Shown here one piece after another: positions 17,676 through 26,774 of a DNA stretch of 64,000 bases (positions within the stretch are counted from its first letter, which is position 1; every line of letters begins with the position of its first letter). The DNA is taken from positions 248,001-312,000 of the forward strand of contig CAXXOH010000003.1 in assembly GCA_963675185.2 (NCBI GenBank). Reading direction: 5' to 3'. The stretch comes from Ilyobacter_A sp963675185. GTDB lineage: Bacteria; Fusobacteriota; Fusobacteriia; Fusobacteriales; Fusobacteriaceae. Both the position numbers and the translations under genes were made by a program. The notes under the pieces are model-generated. The model was given only the letters and a program-made list of their open reading frames with translations, was not told the origin of the DNA and did not search any database.

Positions 17676-18300
17676 AACTTAACTTCCTCCTCTTTTTTAT
17701 ATACTTTATTTCATAAATGCCTTCGGCAATATATGCAGACTAGTTTAAGAGTTACGGTGCCGCCAGGATAGCGGCACCCCATCAAAATAATTCAGGAGGA
17801 TTAATTTCGATGGTTAAAAAAATTTGGCTGATATACCGCAGTGTAAATATATTTTTGATCAAATTATACACTTATACAGAAAAAAATATGACCGCAGTAT
17901 TCACTAACGAGTATAGTTTTTAAAAAAATTAAGTTCAAGGTTAAAAAATAAAAAAATAAAAATATGCCCTTAAATACCTTTATAAATATTAGTTTGGACA
18001 GCTAACAGAGAAAAAATATACATTTCAGGTATTGACAAAAGTGCTGATTACACTCGCTGTAATAATAGAAAATTTAACAGTATACAACATTTTTTCAAAA
18101 AATCAATGGTAAAATACATTTTTTTTTAAAAACTAGCTATAACCCCTTATAAATCAAAGTCTAGAGGCTTTTTAAAATAAAAAAAAGTTTTCAGCGTTGC
18201 TGTTAATACGAACACTTTGTATAATTGTGGTAGTAAGAGTAGCAAGTTGGCTATGAAACTAAAAAACAAAACTATAAAAAAAATCGGGAGGTAGAAGAAT
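17676..18300. promoter_or_regulatory. Divergent control region, binding protein / iolE
   Basis: This 625-bp gap carries no convincing gene. It contains a GGTGCCGC/GCGGCACC hairpin (17756-17778), a 37-codon reading frame with a good AGGAGG site (17810-17923), two CCGCAGT words (17838 and 17893 areas), and a TTGACA (18032) without a well-spaced -10. The arrangement suggests a long regulated leader before iolE. Confidence 0.4.
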
Positions 18301-19200
18301 ATGGCAATGACAAGAGGAACTGTAAGATTAGGGTGTGCACCTATTAACTGGACAAACGATGACTTACCAGAACTAGGAGGAGAATTAACATTTGAGCAAT
18401 GTGTTAGTGAAATGGCACTTGCTGGATTCGAAGGAAGTGAAGTTGGTTGCAAATATCCGACAGATAAAGCTACATTGAAAAAAGCTTTAGACTTAAGAGG
18501 TTTAGTTATCTGCAACCAATGGTTCAGCACACTATTCACAACAGAACCTGAAGAGGTAACATTGGAAGCTTTCAAAAAACACATGGACTTCACATTTGAT
18601 CTTGGAGCAAGAGTTATCGGGTGTGCTGAATGCGGAGTTACAATACACGGAGACGAATCACTACCTATATTCGAAGGTCCAAAACTAACTGACGAGCAGT
18701 TCGACAAAATAGCAGCAGGACTCAACAAAATGGGAGCTATGGCTAAAGAAAAAGGTATGAAAGTAGCGTACCACTACCATATGGGGACAGGAATCGAAAC
18801 TTTAGAAGACTTAGACAAATTAATGGAAAGAACTGATCCTGAACTAGTTGGAATAACATTCGACACAGGACATGCTACATTCGCTGGTGAAGATGCAGTA
18901 GCAGTTTTAGAAAAATACAAAAACAGAGTAAACCACGTTCACGTTAAAGATGTTCGTAGCGAAATTCTTAAAAAAACAAAAGAAAACAACTGGAGTTTCT
19001 TAACAGCTGTTAAAAACGGAATATACACAGTTCCAGGAGATGGAGATATGGTTGATTGGGATGGAGTATTCAAAATCTTAAACGAAATAGACTACAGAGG
19101 ATGGATAGTGGTAGAAGCTGAGCAAGATCCTGCAAAAGCTGACCCACTAGAATATGCAATAAAAGCAAGAAAATTCATAAAAGAAAAAACAGGAATCTAA
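18301..19200 (+). CDS. iolE: Inosose dehydratase
   Basis: IolE removes water from 2-keto-myo-inositol to give 3,5/4-trihydroxycyclohexane-1,2-dione. The 299-aa TIM-barrel protein has the diagnostic N-terminus GCAPINWTNDDLPELGG and metal-binding blocks YHYHMGTGIET, FDTGHATFAG, NHVHVKD and VEAEQDP. The length matches the family. It leads the rightward operon iolE-acd-iolD-hydroxyacid dehydrogenase-thiolase-ctfAB-tauE, with a GGGAGG site upstream. Confidence 0.93.
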   Translation: MAMTRGTVRLGCAPINWTNDDLPELGGELTFEQCVSEMALAGFEGSEVGCKYPTDKATLKKALDLRGLVICNQWFSTLFTTEPEEVTLEAFKKHMDFTFDLGARVIGCAECGVTIHGDESLPIFEGPKLTDEQFDKIAAGLNKMGAMAKEKGMKVAYHYHMGTGIETLEDLDKLMERTDPELVGITFDTGHATFAGEDAVAVLEKYKNRVNHVHVKDVRSEILKKTKENNWSFLTAVKNGIYTVPGDGDMVDWDGVFKILNEIDYRGWIVVEAEQDPAKADPLEYAIKARKFIKEKTGI

Positions 19201-19239
19201 ATTCTATAAGGTAGAAGGTTACATCAATAGGGGGGATTT

Positions 19240-20379
19240 ATGAACTTTAAAATAGAAGAACAGTATATAGAGTTTAGGGAGATGCTTAGTAAGTTTGTAG
19301 AAAAAGATGTAAGGCCTCTTTCAGCCGAGGTTGACGAAAAGGAAAGATTTCCATATGAAACAGTCGGTAAGATGGCCAAGTTGGGTCTTTTGGGGATCCC
19401 AATCCCTAAAAAATACGGTGGCTTAGGCGGAGATAACGTCATGTATGCTATGGCAGTTGAGGAGTTATCCAAGGCATGTGCTACTACAGGCGTTATCGTC
19501 TCGGCACATACCTCACTCTGTTCTTCCCCCATCTATGAATTCGGTACCGAAGAACAGAAGATAAAGTATCTACACAAGCTGGCAACGGGCAGAGCTCTGG
19601 GAGCCTTTGGGCTTACAGAAGCAAATGCAGGGACAGATGCCGCAGGCATGCAGACGACTGCCAAACTTGACGGGGATGAGTGGGTGTTGAACGGTTCTAA
19701 AATTTTCATAACAAATGCTGGACCGGCTGAAATATACATTGTGTTTGCCATGACTGATAAAGCTAAAGGTGTAAAAGGGATTTCCGCCTTTATAGTAGAG
19801 GGCGGGACACAAGGATTCACTATTGGTAAAAAAGAGAAGAAGCTGGGTATTAGGGGATCAGCTACCTGCGAACTGATATTCGAAAACTGCAGGATACCAA
19901 AAGGCAACCTCTTGGGGTCAGAAGGGATGGGTTTTAAAATAGCCATGATGACCCTGGATGGCGGCAGGATAGGCATAGCCGCCCAAGCTCTTGGAATAGC
20001 CCAGGGAGCGCTTGACGAAACCATCAAATATGTTAAAGAGAATAAAAAATATGGACAGCCGATTTTTAAGTACCAAAATACCCAGTTCAAGCTGGCTGAA
20101 ATGGATGTAAAAATTCAAGCATCTAGATTTTTAGTATACAATGCAGCCTGGAAAAAAAGCGAGAAACTGCCGTACACAGTGGAGGCTGCCAGGGCAAAAC
20201 TCTTTGCTGCCGATACGGCATCTGAGGTTACTAGAGATGCTGTGCAGCTATATGGCGGCGATGGATATATGAGAAGTTATCCTGTCGAGAGAATGATGAG
20301 AGATGCAAAAATTACCGAAATATACGAGGGCACTTCAGAAGTGCAGAAGATGGTAATCGGATCGGCGCTTTTAAGGTGA
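19240..20379 (+). CDS. Acyl-CoA dehydrogenase (short-chain type)
   Basis: This 379-aa FAD flavoprotein is the length of butyryl-CoA dehydrogenase. It shows FGLTEANAGTDA (FAD/substrate loop), WVLNGSKIFITNAG, the GGRIGIAAQALGIAQGA helix and the C-terminal ITEIYEGTSEVQ whose Glu is the usual catalytic base. It is a close paralogue of the protein at 31723-32862 (about 70% identical by eye). Placed between iolE and iolD, it is not part of textbook inositol catabolism. By inference it reduces an enoyl-CoA such as acrylyl-CoA, with electrons from EtfAB. Confidence 0.9.
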   Translation: MNFKIEEQYIEFREMLSKFVEKDVRPLSAEVDEKERFPYETVGKMAKLGLLGIPIPKKYGGLGGDNVMYAMAVEELSKACATTGVIVSAHTSLCSSPIYEFGTEEQKIKYLHKLATGRALGAFGLTEANAGTDAAGMQTTAKLDGDEWVLNGSKIFITNAGPAEIYIVFAMTDKAKGVKGISAFIVEGGTQGFTIGKKEKKLGIRGSATCELIFENCRIPKGNLLGSEGMGFKIAMMTLDGGRIGIAAQALGIAQGALDETIKYVKENKKYGQPIFKYQNTQFKLAEMDVKIQASRFLVYNAAWKKSEKLPYTVEAARAKLFAADTASEVTRDAVQLYGGDGYMRSYPVERMMRDAKITEIYEGTSEVQKMVIGSALLR

Positions 20380-20400
20380 TTTTTAATTTAAGGAGGAAAG

Positions 20401-22329
20401 ATGAAAACAATTAGATTAACAATGGCTCAGGCTTTAGTAAAATTTTTAGACAACCAATATGTGGAGTTTAATGGTAAACAAGAAAAATTTATAAAAGGTT
20501 TTTTCACAATTTTCGGGCACGGAAATGTAGTGGGGTTAGGTCAAGCCCTAGAAGAATATGAAGGTGACATGATTGTCCACCAAGGTAGAAACGAGCAAGG
20601 GATGGCTCAAGCTGCAATTGGGTTCGCCAAACAAACTCACAGAAAACAGATATATGCTTGTACTTCATCTGTAGGTCCAGGTGCTGCAAACATGGTAACA
20701 GCTGCTGCTACAGCTACTGCGAACAGGATACCTGTGCTTCTACTTCCAGGGGATACTTTTGCAACTAGACAACCTGATCCCGTACTACAGCAAGTAGAGC
20801 AATCAAATGACTTGAGTATAACTACCAATGATGCATTTAAATCTGTATCGAAATATTGGGATAGAATAAACAGACCAGAACAACTTATGACTGCTGCTAT
20901 CAATGCTATCAGGGTACTTGTTGATCCTGCAGATACTGGTGCTGTAACATTATCTCTTCCTCAAGATGTGCAAGGAGAGGCTTATGATTACCCAGAAAGC
21001 TTCTTCCAAAAAAGAGTACACAGAATAGAGAGAACTCCTGCAACTGCAGAAATGCTAAAAGATGCAGTTGAGCTTATGAAAAATAAGAAAAAACCTTTAT
21101 TAATCGCTGGTGGAGGGGTAAGGTACTCTGAAGCCGCTGCTGTAGTAAAAGAATTCTCTAAAAAATTTAATATCCCTTATGCTGAAACTCAAGCAGGAAA
21201 GAGTGGAAACACTTGGGATGATAAATACAATCTCGGGACAATAGGTGTAACCGGGACAGAAGCAGCAAACGTAATCGCACAAAACTGTGACCTTATCATC
21301 GGTGTAGGTACAAAATTCAACGATTTTGTAACAGGATCAAAATGGCTTTTTGCGGATAAAGAAGTACTTCAAATCAACATAAACTGCTATGATGCGTACA
21401 AGCTTGACGCAGTAAAAGTTGTTGCTGATGCAAAGGCAGGACTAGAGGCACTAGCTGCTGAATTGGAAAAAATCGGATACAAATCTGGATATACAGATGA
21501 GATAGATACAGTTAAAGAAAAGTGGGAAATTGAGTGGCAAAGGCTTGCAAATGTAAAATACTGCCCAGAAGGTTTTGTTCCTGAAATTCCTGGACAACTA
21601 GACCACGTACTAAAAGAGGTTGCAGAACAAACAGGATCGTGCCTGACTGTTACAGAAGTTTTAGGAGCTCTAAACGATCTTCTAGACGACGATGCTATCG
21701 TTGTAGCAGCAGCAGGAAGTCTTCCAGCTGATCTTGGTAGAATGTGGAAATGTAAAACTCCTAACGTATACAACATGGAGTACGGATACTCTTGTATGGG
21801 ATATGAAGTCCCTGCAGCACTTGGGGCAAAAATAGCTGCACCTGACCAAGAGGTATACGCAATGGTTGGAGACGGATCATACATGATGCTTCACTCAGAA
21901 CTTCCTACAGCTATTCAAGAAGGTAAGAAAATTAACGTAATCATGTTTGACAACATGGCTTTTGGATGTATCAACAACCTTCAAATGGGCGCTGGGATAG
22001 GAAGCTTCGGAACTGAGTTCAGACGTAGAAACCCTAAAACTGGAAAACTTGACGGTTCATTAGTTCCTGTAGATTTCGCAATGAATGCTAGATCATACGG
22101 AGCTGTGGGATACACAGTTAAAAATATGGATGAGCTGAAAGCAGCAGTAGAAGATTCCAAAAAACAAGAAACATCTACTTTGATAGATATAAAGGTTCTT
22201 CCAAAAACAATGACTCACCACTATGAGACTTTCTGGAGCTTTGGATGTGCCGAAGTAGCTAAAAATAAAAAAGTTGAAGAAACAGCCAAAGAATTGAAAG
22301 AAACACTTAAAAAAGCAAGGCAATATTAA
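20401..22329 (+). CDS. iolD: 3D-(3,5/4)-trihydroxycyclohexane-1,2-dione hydrolase
   Basis: IolD hydrolyses the cyclic dione to 5-deoxy-glucuronate, opening the ring. The 642-aa protein is a thiamine-diphosphate enzyme of the acetolactate-synthase superfamily and has the family's usual length. An N-terminal pyrimidine-binding domain (HQGRNEQGMAQAAIGFA near residue 60, with the ThDP-activating Glu) is followed by a central domain and a C-terminal ThDP/Mg domain with GDGSYMMLHSEL ... FDN near residues 490-520. Its need for ThDP fits the thiamine transport operon elsewhere in the window. Confidence 0.94.
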   Translation: MKTIRLTMAQALVKFLDNQYVEFNGKQEKFIKGFFTIFGHGNVVGLGQALEEYEGDMIVHQGRNEQGMAQAAIGFAKQTHRKQIYACTSSVGPGAANMVTAAATATANRIPVLLLPGDTFATRQPDPVLQQVEQSNDLSITTNDAFKSVSKYWDRINRPEQLMTAAINAIRVLVDPADTGAVTLSLPQDVQGEAYDYPESFFQKRVHRIERTPATAEMLKDAVELMKNKKKPLLIAGGGVRYSEAAAVVKEFSKKFNIPYAETQAGKSGNTWDDKYNLGTIGVTGTEAANVIAQNCDLIIGVGTKFNDFVTGSKWLFADKEVLQININCYDAYKLDAVKVVADAKAGLEALAAELEKIGYKSGYTDEIDTVKEKWEIEWQRLANVKYCPEGFVPEIPGQLDHVLKEVAEQTGSCLTVTEVLGALNDLLDDDAIVVAAAGSLPADLGRMWKCKTPNVYNMEYGYSCMGYEVPAALGAKIAAPDQEVYAMVGDGSYMMLHSELPTAIQEGKKINVIMFDNMAFGCINNLQMGAGIGSFGTEFRRRNPKTGKLDGSLVPVDFAMNARSYGAVGYTVKNMDELKAAVEDSKKQETSTLIDIKVLPKTMTHHYETFWSFGCAEVAKNKKVEETAKELKETLKKARQY

Positions 22330-22357
22330 TTTTTATAAATCAAAGGGGGCTTTCCAG

Positions 22358-23299
22358 ATGAGGGAAACTATAGCAGTACTGGGTACAGGTGTCATCGGTC
22401 ACTCAGTTGCTCTACTCTGTGCAGAGAAGGGATTTAACGTAAAAATGTACGGTCCAAATACTGAGATGGTGGACTTGGGTTTTAAAGGGATCGCTGGAGA
22501 CCTGGACCGTTTGCTAAGAGAAGGTAAAATAGATGAAGCTGGTAGAAAAGAGATACATGACAGAATCACAGGTGTAACAACTGTGGAAGATGTTGCAGCC
22601 GGAATAGATTTTGTAATCGAATGTTTACCGGAAAAATTGGACCTAAAACAAAAATTCTATAAAGAACTGGACGAGTTATGCCCTAAAGAGATAATTCTAA
22701 GTTCTAGCACTTCAGGCCTTAGCCCGACAGCTATGGCAGAAACATCTACAAAGCATCCTGAAAGGATTGTTGTAGCACATTTCTGGAACCCTCCACACCT
22801 AGTACCACTTGTAGAAGTGGTACCAGGTGAAAAAACTTCACAAGAAGTGGTAGATAAAACTTGTGAATGGATGGAGAAAATAGACAGAGTTCCAGTAAAA
22901 ATGAATAAAGAATGTTTAGGGTTCATTGGAAACAGACTTCAGTTTGCCCTTTTAAGAGAGGCTCTATACATAGTTGAGCAGGGGTATGCAGATATGGAAG
23001 CTGTAGATAAAACTGTTGAGTACAGTTTTGCCAGAAGACTTCCTGTAACAGGACCTATAAAAAGTGCAGATCTAGGTGGTTTAGACACATTCAGTAAAAT
23101 ATCAAACTACCTGTTCAAAGATCTTTGTAACTACGACGAAAGTTTCAAAATGTTAGAAGACCTAGTTGCACAAGAGAAATTTGGAGCAAAAACTAAAGAA
23201 GGATTCTACAAATGGGACGATGAAATCCTGCAAGATATCCAGTTAAAAAGAGCAAAACTTTTAAACGAATTTTTGCAAAAGGATTCACAAAATAAATAG
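22358..23299 (+). CDS. 3-hydroxyacyl-CoA dehydrogenase-family protein, L-gulonate/carnitine-dehydrogenase-like
   Basis: The 313-aa NAD-dependent dehydrogenase has an N-terminal Rossmann fold (VLGTGVIGHSVALLCAEKG) and the C-terminal helical 3HCDH domain (GFIGNRLQFALLREAL). The catalytic region reads AHFWNPPHLVPLVEVV, with His followed by NPP. This is more like L-gulonate 3-dehydrogenase and L-carnitine dehydrogenase, which act on free 3-hydroxyacids, than like classical 3-hydroxybutyryl-CoA dehydrogenase. Directly after iolD, it is a candidate for reducing malonate semialdehyde to 3-hydroxypropionate. That role is inference; a CoA-ester substrate remains possible. Confidence 0.78.
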   Translation: MRETIAVLGTGVIGHSVALLCAEKGFNVKMYGPNTEMVDLGFKGIAGDLDRLLREGKIDEAGRKEIHDRITGVTTVEDVAAGIDFVIECLPEKLDLKQKFYKELDELCPKEIILSSSTSGLSPTAMAETSTKHPERIVVAHFWNPPHLVPLVEVVPGEKTSQEVVDKTCEWMEKIDRVPVKMNKECLGFIGNRLQFALLREALYIVEQGYADMEAVDKTVEYSFARRLPVTGPIKSADLGGLDTFSKISNYLFKDLCNYDESFKMLEDLVAQEKFGAKTKEGFYKWDDEILQDIQLKRAKLLNEFLQKDSQNK

Positions 23300-23310
23300 T
23301 TCTACATTTC

Positions 23311-23344
23311 ACAAAGAGGTACGCTTTTGCTGCCTCTTTGTTTT
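23311..23344 (+). terminator. Hairpin/attenuator inside the inositol operon
   Basis: A 9-bp stem (ACAAAGAGG/CCTCTTTGT) is followed by TTTT between the dehydrogenase and thiolase genes. It probably reduces expression of the thiolase and CoA-transferase part relative to iolE and iolD. Confidence 0.6.
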
Positions 23345-23371
23345 AACTAAATAATTTATGGAGGTAACAAA

Positions 23372-24580
23372 ATGAAAAAAGTATATATTGTGGCTGCAAA
23401 AAGAACTGCTATCGGATCTTATTTAGGATCTTTGAAAGATATAACACCTGGAGAGCTCGGAGGTCAACTTATAAAAGCAGTTGTGAGTGAAGTGGGGGTC
23501 AATCCTGCAGAATATGATGAGGTAATAATGGGAAATGTACTTTCTGCAGGGCAGGCACAAGGGGTTGGAAGGCAGTGCGCAATAAATGGAGGTCTTCCTG
23601 TAGAAGTACCAGGATATAGCATAAATATAATGTGCGGTAGCGGCATGAAATCGGTTATGCAGGCTTATTCAAATATAAAGGCTGGAGACTCCGACCTTAT
23701 TATTGCAGGAGGAGTAGAGGTCATGTCAGGTGCTCCACATCTAGTTAGCTATAAAGCGAGACACGGCCTAAAAATGGGGCATTTCGAAATGAAAGACCAC
23801 ATGGTTCTAGACGGTTTAACTGATGCATTTCACGACTACCATATGGGGATAACGGCTGAAAATGTAGCTGAAAAATACAGTATCTCAAGAGAGGAACAAG
23901 ACGAATTCGCACTTGAAAGTCAAATAAGAGCTATAAAGGCTGTGGACAGCGGAAGATTTAAAGATGAGATAATTCCTGTAAATGTAAAACTCGGGAGAGA
24001 AGAAATAACCTTTGACACAGATGAGTATCCAAACAGAAAAGCTAGTGCAGAAAAACTTTCAAAATTAAAAACAGTTTTTAAAAAAGACGGTACAGTTACT
24101 GCCGGGAATGCATCTGGTATCAATGATGGCGCAAGTGTAATGGTTATAGCTTCCGAAGAAGCTGTCGTTAAATACAATCTTAAGCCAATTGCTGAAGTTG
24201 TGGCTATAGGTCAAGCCGGGGTTGACCCTTCTATCATGGGTATAGCACCTGCACCTGCAATAGAGAAAACTCTGGAAAAAGCAGGGATGACCCTAAAAGA
24301 TATAGATCTTATCGAGCTCAATGAAGCCTTTGCGGCGCAGTCGTTAGGGGTTATAAAAGCTTTAAGCGAAAAATATGGAGTATCTAAAGATTGGTTTTTA
24401 GAAAGAACAAATGTAAACGGTGGAGCTATTGCTTTGGGACATCCTATTGGAGCATCTGGAAACAGAATATCTGTAACCCTTATACACGAAATGAAAAAAA
24501 GAGGATCAAAATACGGGCTGGCATCACTTTGCATCGGTGGTGGGATGTCCACAACTTTAATTGTTAAAAATTTAGACTAA
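23372..24580 (+). CDS. Thiolase (acetyl-CoA C-acetyltransferase type)
   Basis: This 402-aa thiolase II family enzyme condenses or cleaves short 3-oxoacyl-CoA. The nucleophilic Cys lies in NIMCGSGMKS near residue 89. The other catalytic blocks are NEAFAAQS, GGAIALGHPIGASG (His) and CIGGGM (second Cys). It follows an attenuator-like hairpin and precedes ctfAB. In an inositol operon its substrate is not obvious: acetoacetyl-CoA, a propionyl-derived oxoacyl-CoA or 3-oxopropionyl-CoA could be considered. Confidence 0.9.
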   Translation: MKKVYIVAAKRTAIGSYLGSLKDITPGELGGQLIKAVVSEVGVNPAEYDEVIMGNVLSAGQAQGVGRQCAINGGLPVEVPGYSINIMCGSGMKSVMQAYSNIKAGDSDLIIAGGVEVMSGAPHLVSYKARHGLKMGHFEMKDHMVLDGLTDAFHDYHMGITAENVAEKYSISREEQDEFALESQIRAIKAVDSGRFKDEIIPVNVKLGREEITFDTDEYPNRKASAEKLSKLKTVFKKDGTVTAGNASGINDGASVMVIASEEAVVKYNLKPIAEVVAIGQAGVDPSIMGIAPAPAIEKTLEKAGMTLKDIDLIELNEAFAAQSLGVIKALSEKYGVSKDWFLERTNVNGGAIALGHPIGASGNRISVTLIHEMKKRGSKYGLASLCIGGGMSTTLIVKNLD

Positions 24581-24608
24581 TATTTAAAGTTTTTTAAGGA
24601 GGAGCCTT

Positions 24609-25271
24609 ATGGAAAAAATTATATCTTTGGATGAGGCAGTAGAAAAAATAGTAGATGGTATGACTATTGCCATTGGTGGTTTTATGGGGTGTGGGGCACC
24701 CCATTCCCTTATAAATAAGATACTGGAAAAAGGGGTGAAGGACCTGACCATTATCACCACCGATACAGGTCTTGTAGATTACGGTTCAGGAAAGCTTATT
24801 GCAGATAAAAGAGTAAAAAAAGTTATAGCTTCCCATATAGGAACAAACCCTGAAACCGGAAGGCAGATGAACAGCGGTGAAATAGAAGTTGAGCTTGTCC
24901 CTCAGGGTACACTTGCTGAAAGGCTGAGGGCTGCTGGTGCAGGCCTAGGTGGCATTCTTACTGCCACGGGTATAGGTACACTGGTGGAAAACGGCAAAGA
25001 AAAAATAGTAATCGATGGAGAAAAATACCTTCTAGAAAAACCTCTTAGGGCAGATATAGCGCTTGTATCTGCCAATAAAGTAGACAAAAAAGGGAACGCA
25101 GTTTACCATGCTTCGGCTAGAAATTTTAATCCCATTATGTGCCTTGCGGCAGATACAGTTATAGTAGAAGCACAGGAGATAGTGGAGTCAGGGGAGATAA
25201 ATCCAGATCATGTAGTAACTCCGTATATATTTGTGGACTATATAGTGAGGGGTGAGTCTGATGAATATTAA
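24609..25271 (+). CDS. 3-oxoacid/acetate CoA-transferase subunit A
   Basis: The 220-aa alpha subunit of a family I CoA-transferase (AtoD/CtfA/ScoA type) has the N-terminal GGFMGCGAPHSLI CoA-binding loop near residue 24 and the C-terminal NPDHVVTPYIFVDYIV. It overlaps subunit B by 11 bp, so the two are translationally coupled. The complex moves CoA between a carboxylic acid and acetyl-CoA or another donor. In this operon it could activate 3-hydroxypropionate or malonate semialdehyde, by inference. Confidence 0.9.
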   Translation: MEKIISLDEAVEKIVDGMTIAIGGFMGCGAPHSLINKILEKGVKDLTIITTDTGLVDYGSGKLIADKRVKKVIASHIGTNPETGRQMNSGEIEVELVPQGTLAERLRAAGAGLGGILTATGIGTLVENGKEKIVIDGEKYLLEKPLRADIALVSANKVDKKGNAVYHASARNFNPIMCLAADTVIVEAQEIVESGEINPDHVVTPYIFVDYIVRGESDEY

Positions 25272-25917
25272 GCAAAGGATAGCTAAGAGAGTTGCTCAGG
25301 AGTTTAAAGACGGATACCTAGTAAATCTAGGCATCGGCCTTCCCACCATGGCTGTAGACTATATCCCATCAGATATGGATGTTACCCTACAATCTGAAAA
25401 CGGATTTATAGGAACCTGGAAAGATGTAGCAGAAGGTGTAATAAAGGACAATGACCTGGTAAATGCAGGGGGGTGTCATGTTATGTTAAATCCAGGAGGA
25501 GCTTTTTTCGACAGCGTGACCTCTTTTGAGATAATAAGAGGAAAACATCTTGATATAACTGTTCTTGGAGCACTTCAGGTAGATGAAAAAGGTAACCTGG
25601 CTAACTGGATGATACCAGGAAAAATGGTGCCCGGTATGGGTGGGGCTATGGATCTTGTAAATGGGGCAAAAAAAGTAATCATAGCAATGACCCACACAGC
25701 AAAGGGGGCTCCTAAGATACTTAAAGAGTGTACTCTCCCACTGACAGGTAAAGGAGTAGTAGATCTAATCATAACTGAACTCTGCGTTATTGAAGTAACA
25801 GAAAGTGGACTGGTGCTTACAGAGCTTGCAGAAGGTGTTAGTATAGATGAGGTACTAAAAAATACTGAAGCCAATCTTATATTAAGCAATGAGCTAAAAA
25901 AAATTAAAACATTATAG
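25261..25917 (+). CDS. 3-oxoacid/acetate CoA-transferase subunit B
   Basis: The 218-aa beta subunit carries the catalytic Glu in the LQSENGFIG motif near residue 46, where the covalent glutamyl-CoA intermediate forms. The NLGIGLPTM loop and GGAMDLVNGAKKVI are also family landmarks. I start it at ATG 25261, 6 nt after AGGGGTG; a GTG at 25252 lies within that site. It partners the A subunit encoded immediately upstream. Confidence 0.9.
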   Translation: MNIKQRIAKRVAQEFKDGYLVNLGIGLPTMAVDYIPSDMDVTLQSENGFIGTWKDVAEGVIKDNDLVNAGGCHVMLNPGGAFFDSVTSFEIIRGKHLDITVLGALQVDEKGNLANWMIPGKMVPGMGGAMDLVNGAKKVIIAMTHTAKGAPKILKECTLPLTGKGVVDLIITELCVIEVTESGLVLTELAEGVSIDEVLKNTEANLILSNELKKIKTL

Positions 25918-25947
25918 ATTTAACTTTATCTATATTTAGGAGGCAGT

Positions 25948-26700
25948 ATGTTAGAATTTTTATCAAATTATGATTTCACCACACTACAGTGGATAATTAT
26001 AATTTTATCCGGATTTTTAATTGGAATAGATAAGGCCGGGATACCGGTTATGTTGATACTTGTTCCCATAATGGCTCAAATCCTAGGCGGAAAACTTTCC
26101 GTAGGGTTTATACTGCCGCTTCTCATTATGGGAGATATCTTTGCAGTTATCTACTACAAACGCCACACAAAATTAAAAAATGTTTTAAAACCAATGCCAT
26201 GGGCTATTCTTGGTATATTGATAGGTCTTTTTGTTGGTAACAACGTTTCCGATTTACAGTTCAAAAAAATAATGGCCGGCATAGTTGGACTATGTGTAGT
26301 TTTACTCTTGGCAAAAAAGAACAATGGAGAAGACGATGTAGTCCATAAGTGGTATTTTTCAGCTATTACTGGTCTATTAGGTGGATTTTCAACAATGATA
26401 GGAAATGCTGCAGGACCAGTTATGATACTATACTTTTTATCATTAAACTTGAATAAGAACTCATTTATAGGAACTTTTGCTTGGTTTTTCTTTATTATGA
26501 ACTTGATAAAATTTCCACTCTACGCCCTTGTATGGCAGAATATAAACTGGGAGAGTTTTACACTTAATTTAATGCTTTGGCCCCTTATAATAATCGGAGC
26601 TCTTGTGGGAGTTAGATTAGTTAAGTACGTTCCAGAGAAACCTTATAGAGTAATTATGTTGACCGTTACAGTTATCGGCGCTGTGAAACTGGCCTTATAA
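25948..26700 (+). CDS. TauE/SafE-family membrane transporter
   Basis: This 250-aa protein has seven or eight hydrophobic helices and the internal two-fold repeat of the sulfite exporter TauE/SafE (DUF81) family, opening with a SGFLIGIDKAGIP block. It is the last gene of the iolE operon, 30 bp after ctfB, and is followed by a strong terminator. Family members export organic or inorganic anions. Here it could release an acid end product such as propionate or 3-hydroxypropionate, which is inference from position only. Confidence 0.78.
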   Translation: MLEFLSNYDFTTLQWIIIILSGFLIGIDKAGIPVMLILVPIMAQILGGKLSVGFILPLLIMGDIFAVIYYKRHTKLKNVLKPMPWAILGILIGLFVGNNVSDLQFKKIMAGIVGLCVVLLLAKKNNGEDDVVHKWYFSAITGLLGGFSTMIGNAAGPVMILYFLSLNLNKNSFIGTFAWFFFIMNLIKFPLYALVWQNINWESFTLNLMLWPLIIIGALVGVRLVKYVPEKPYRVIMLTVTVIGAVKLAL

Positions 26701-26724
26701 AAGGTAATGCAAATATTTTTATGT

Positions 26725-26768
26725 CCCCCCTCAGTCACTTAATATTAAGTGACTGAGGGGGGATTTTT
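26725..26768 (+). terminator. Strong terminator of the iolE operon
   Basis: A perfect 19-bp stem starting CCCCCCTCAGTCACTT is followed by TTTTTT. The palindrome could stop transcription from both sides. Confidence 0.9.
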
Positions 26769-26774
26769 TCAGCT

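Noticed and set aside
17810..17923. 37-codon frame with AGGAGG site upstream of iolE
   Set aside because: Low-complexity A+T-rich codons, no recognisable peptide features and location in a control region. It may be a leader peptide, but I cannot support it as a gene.
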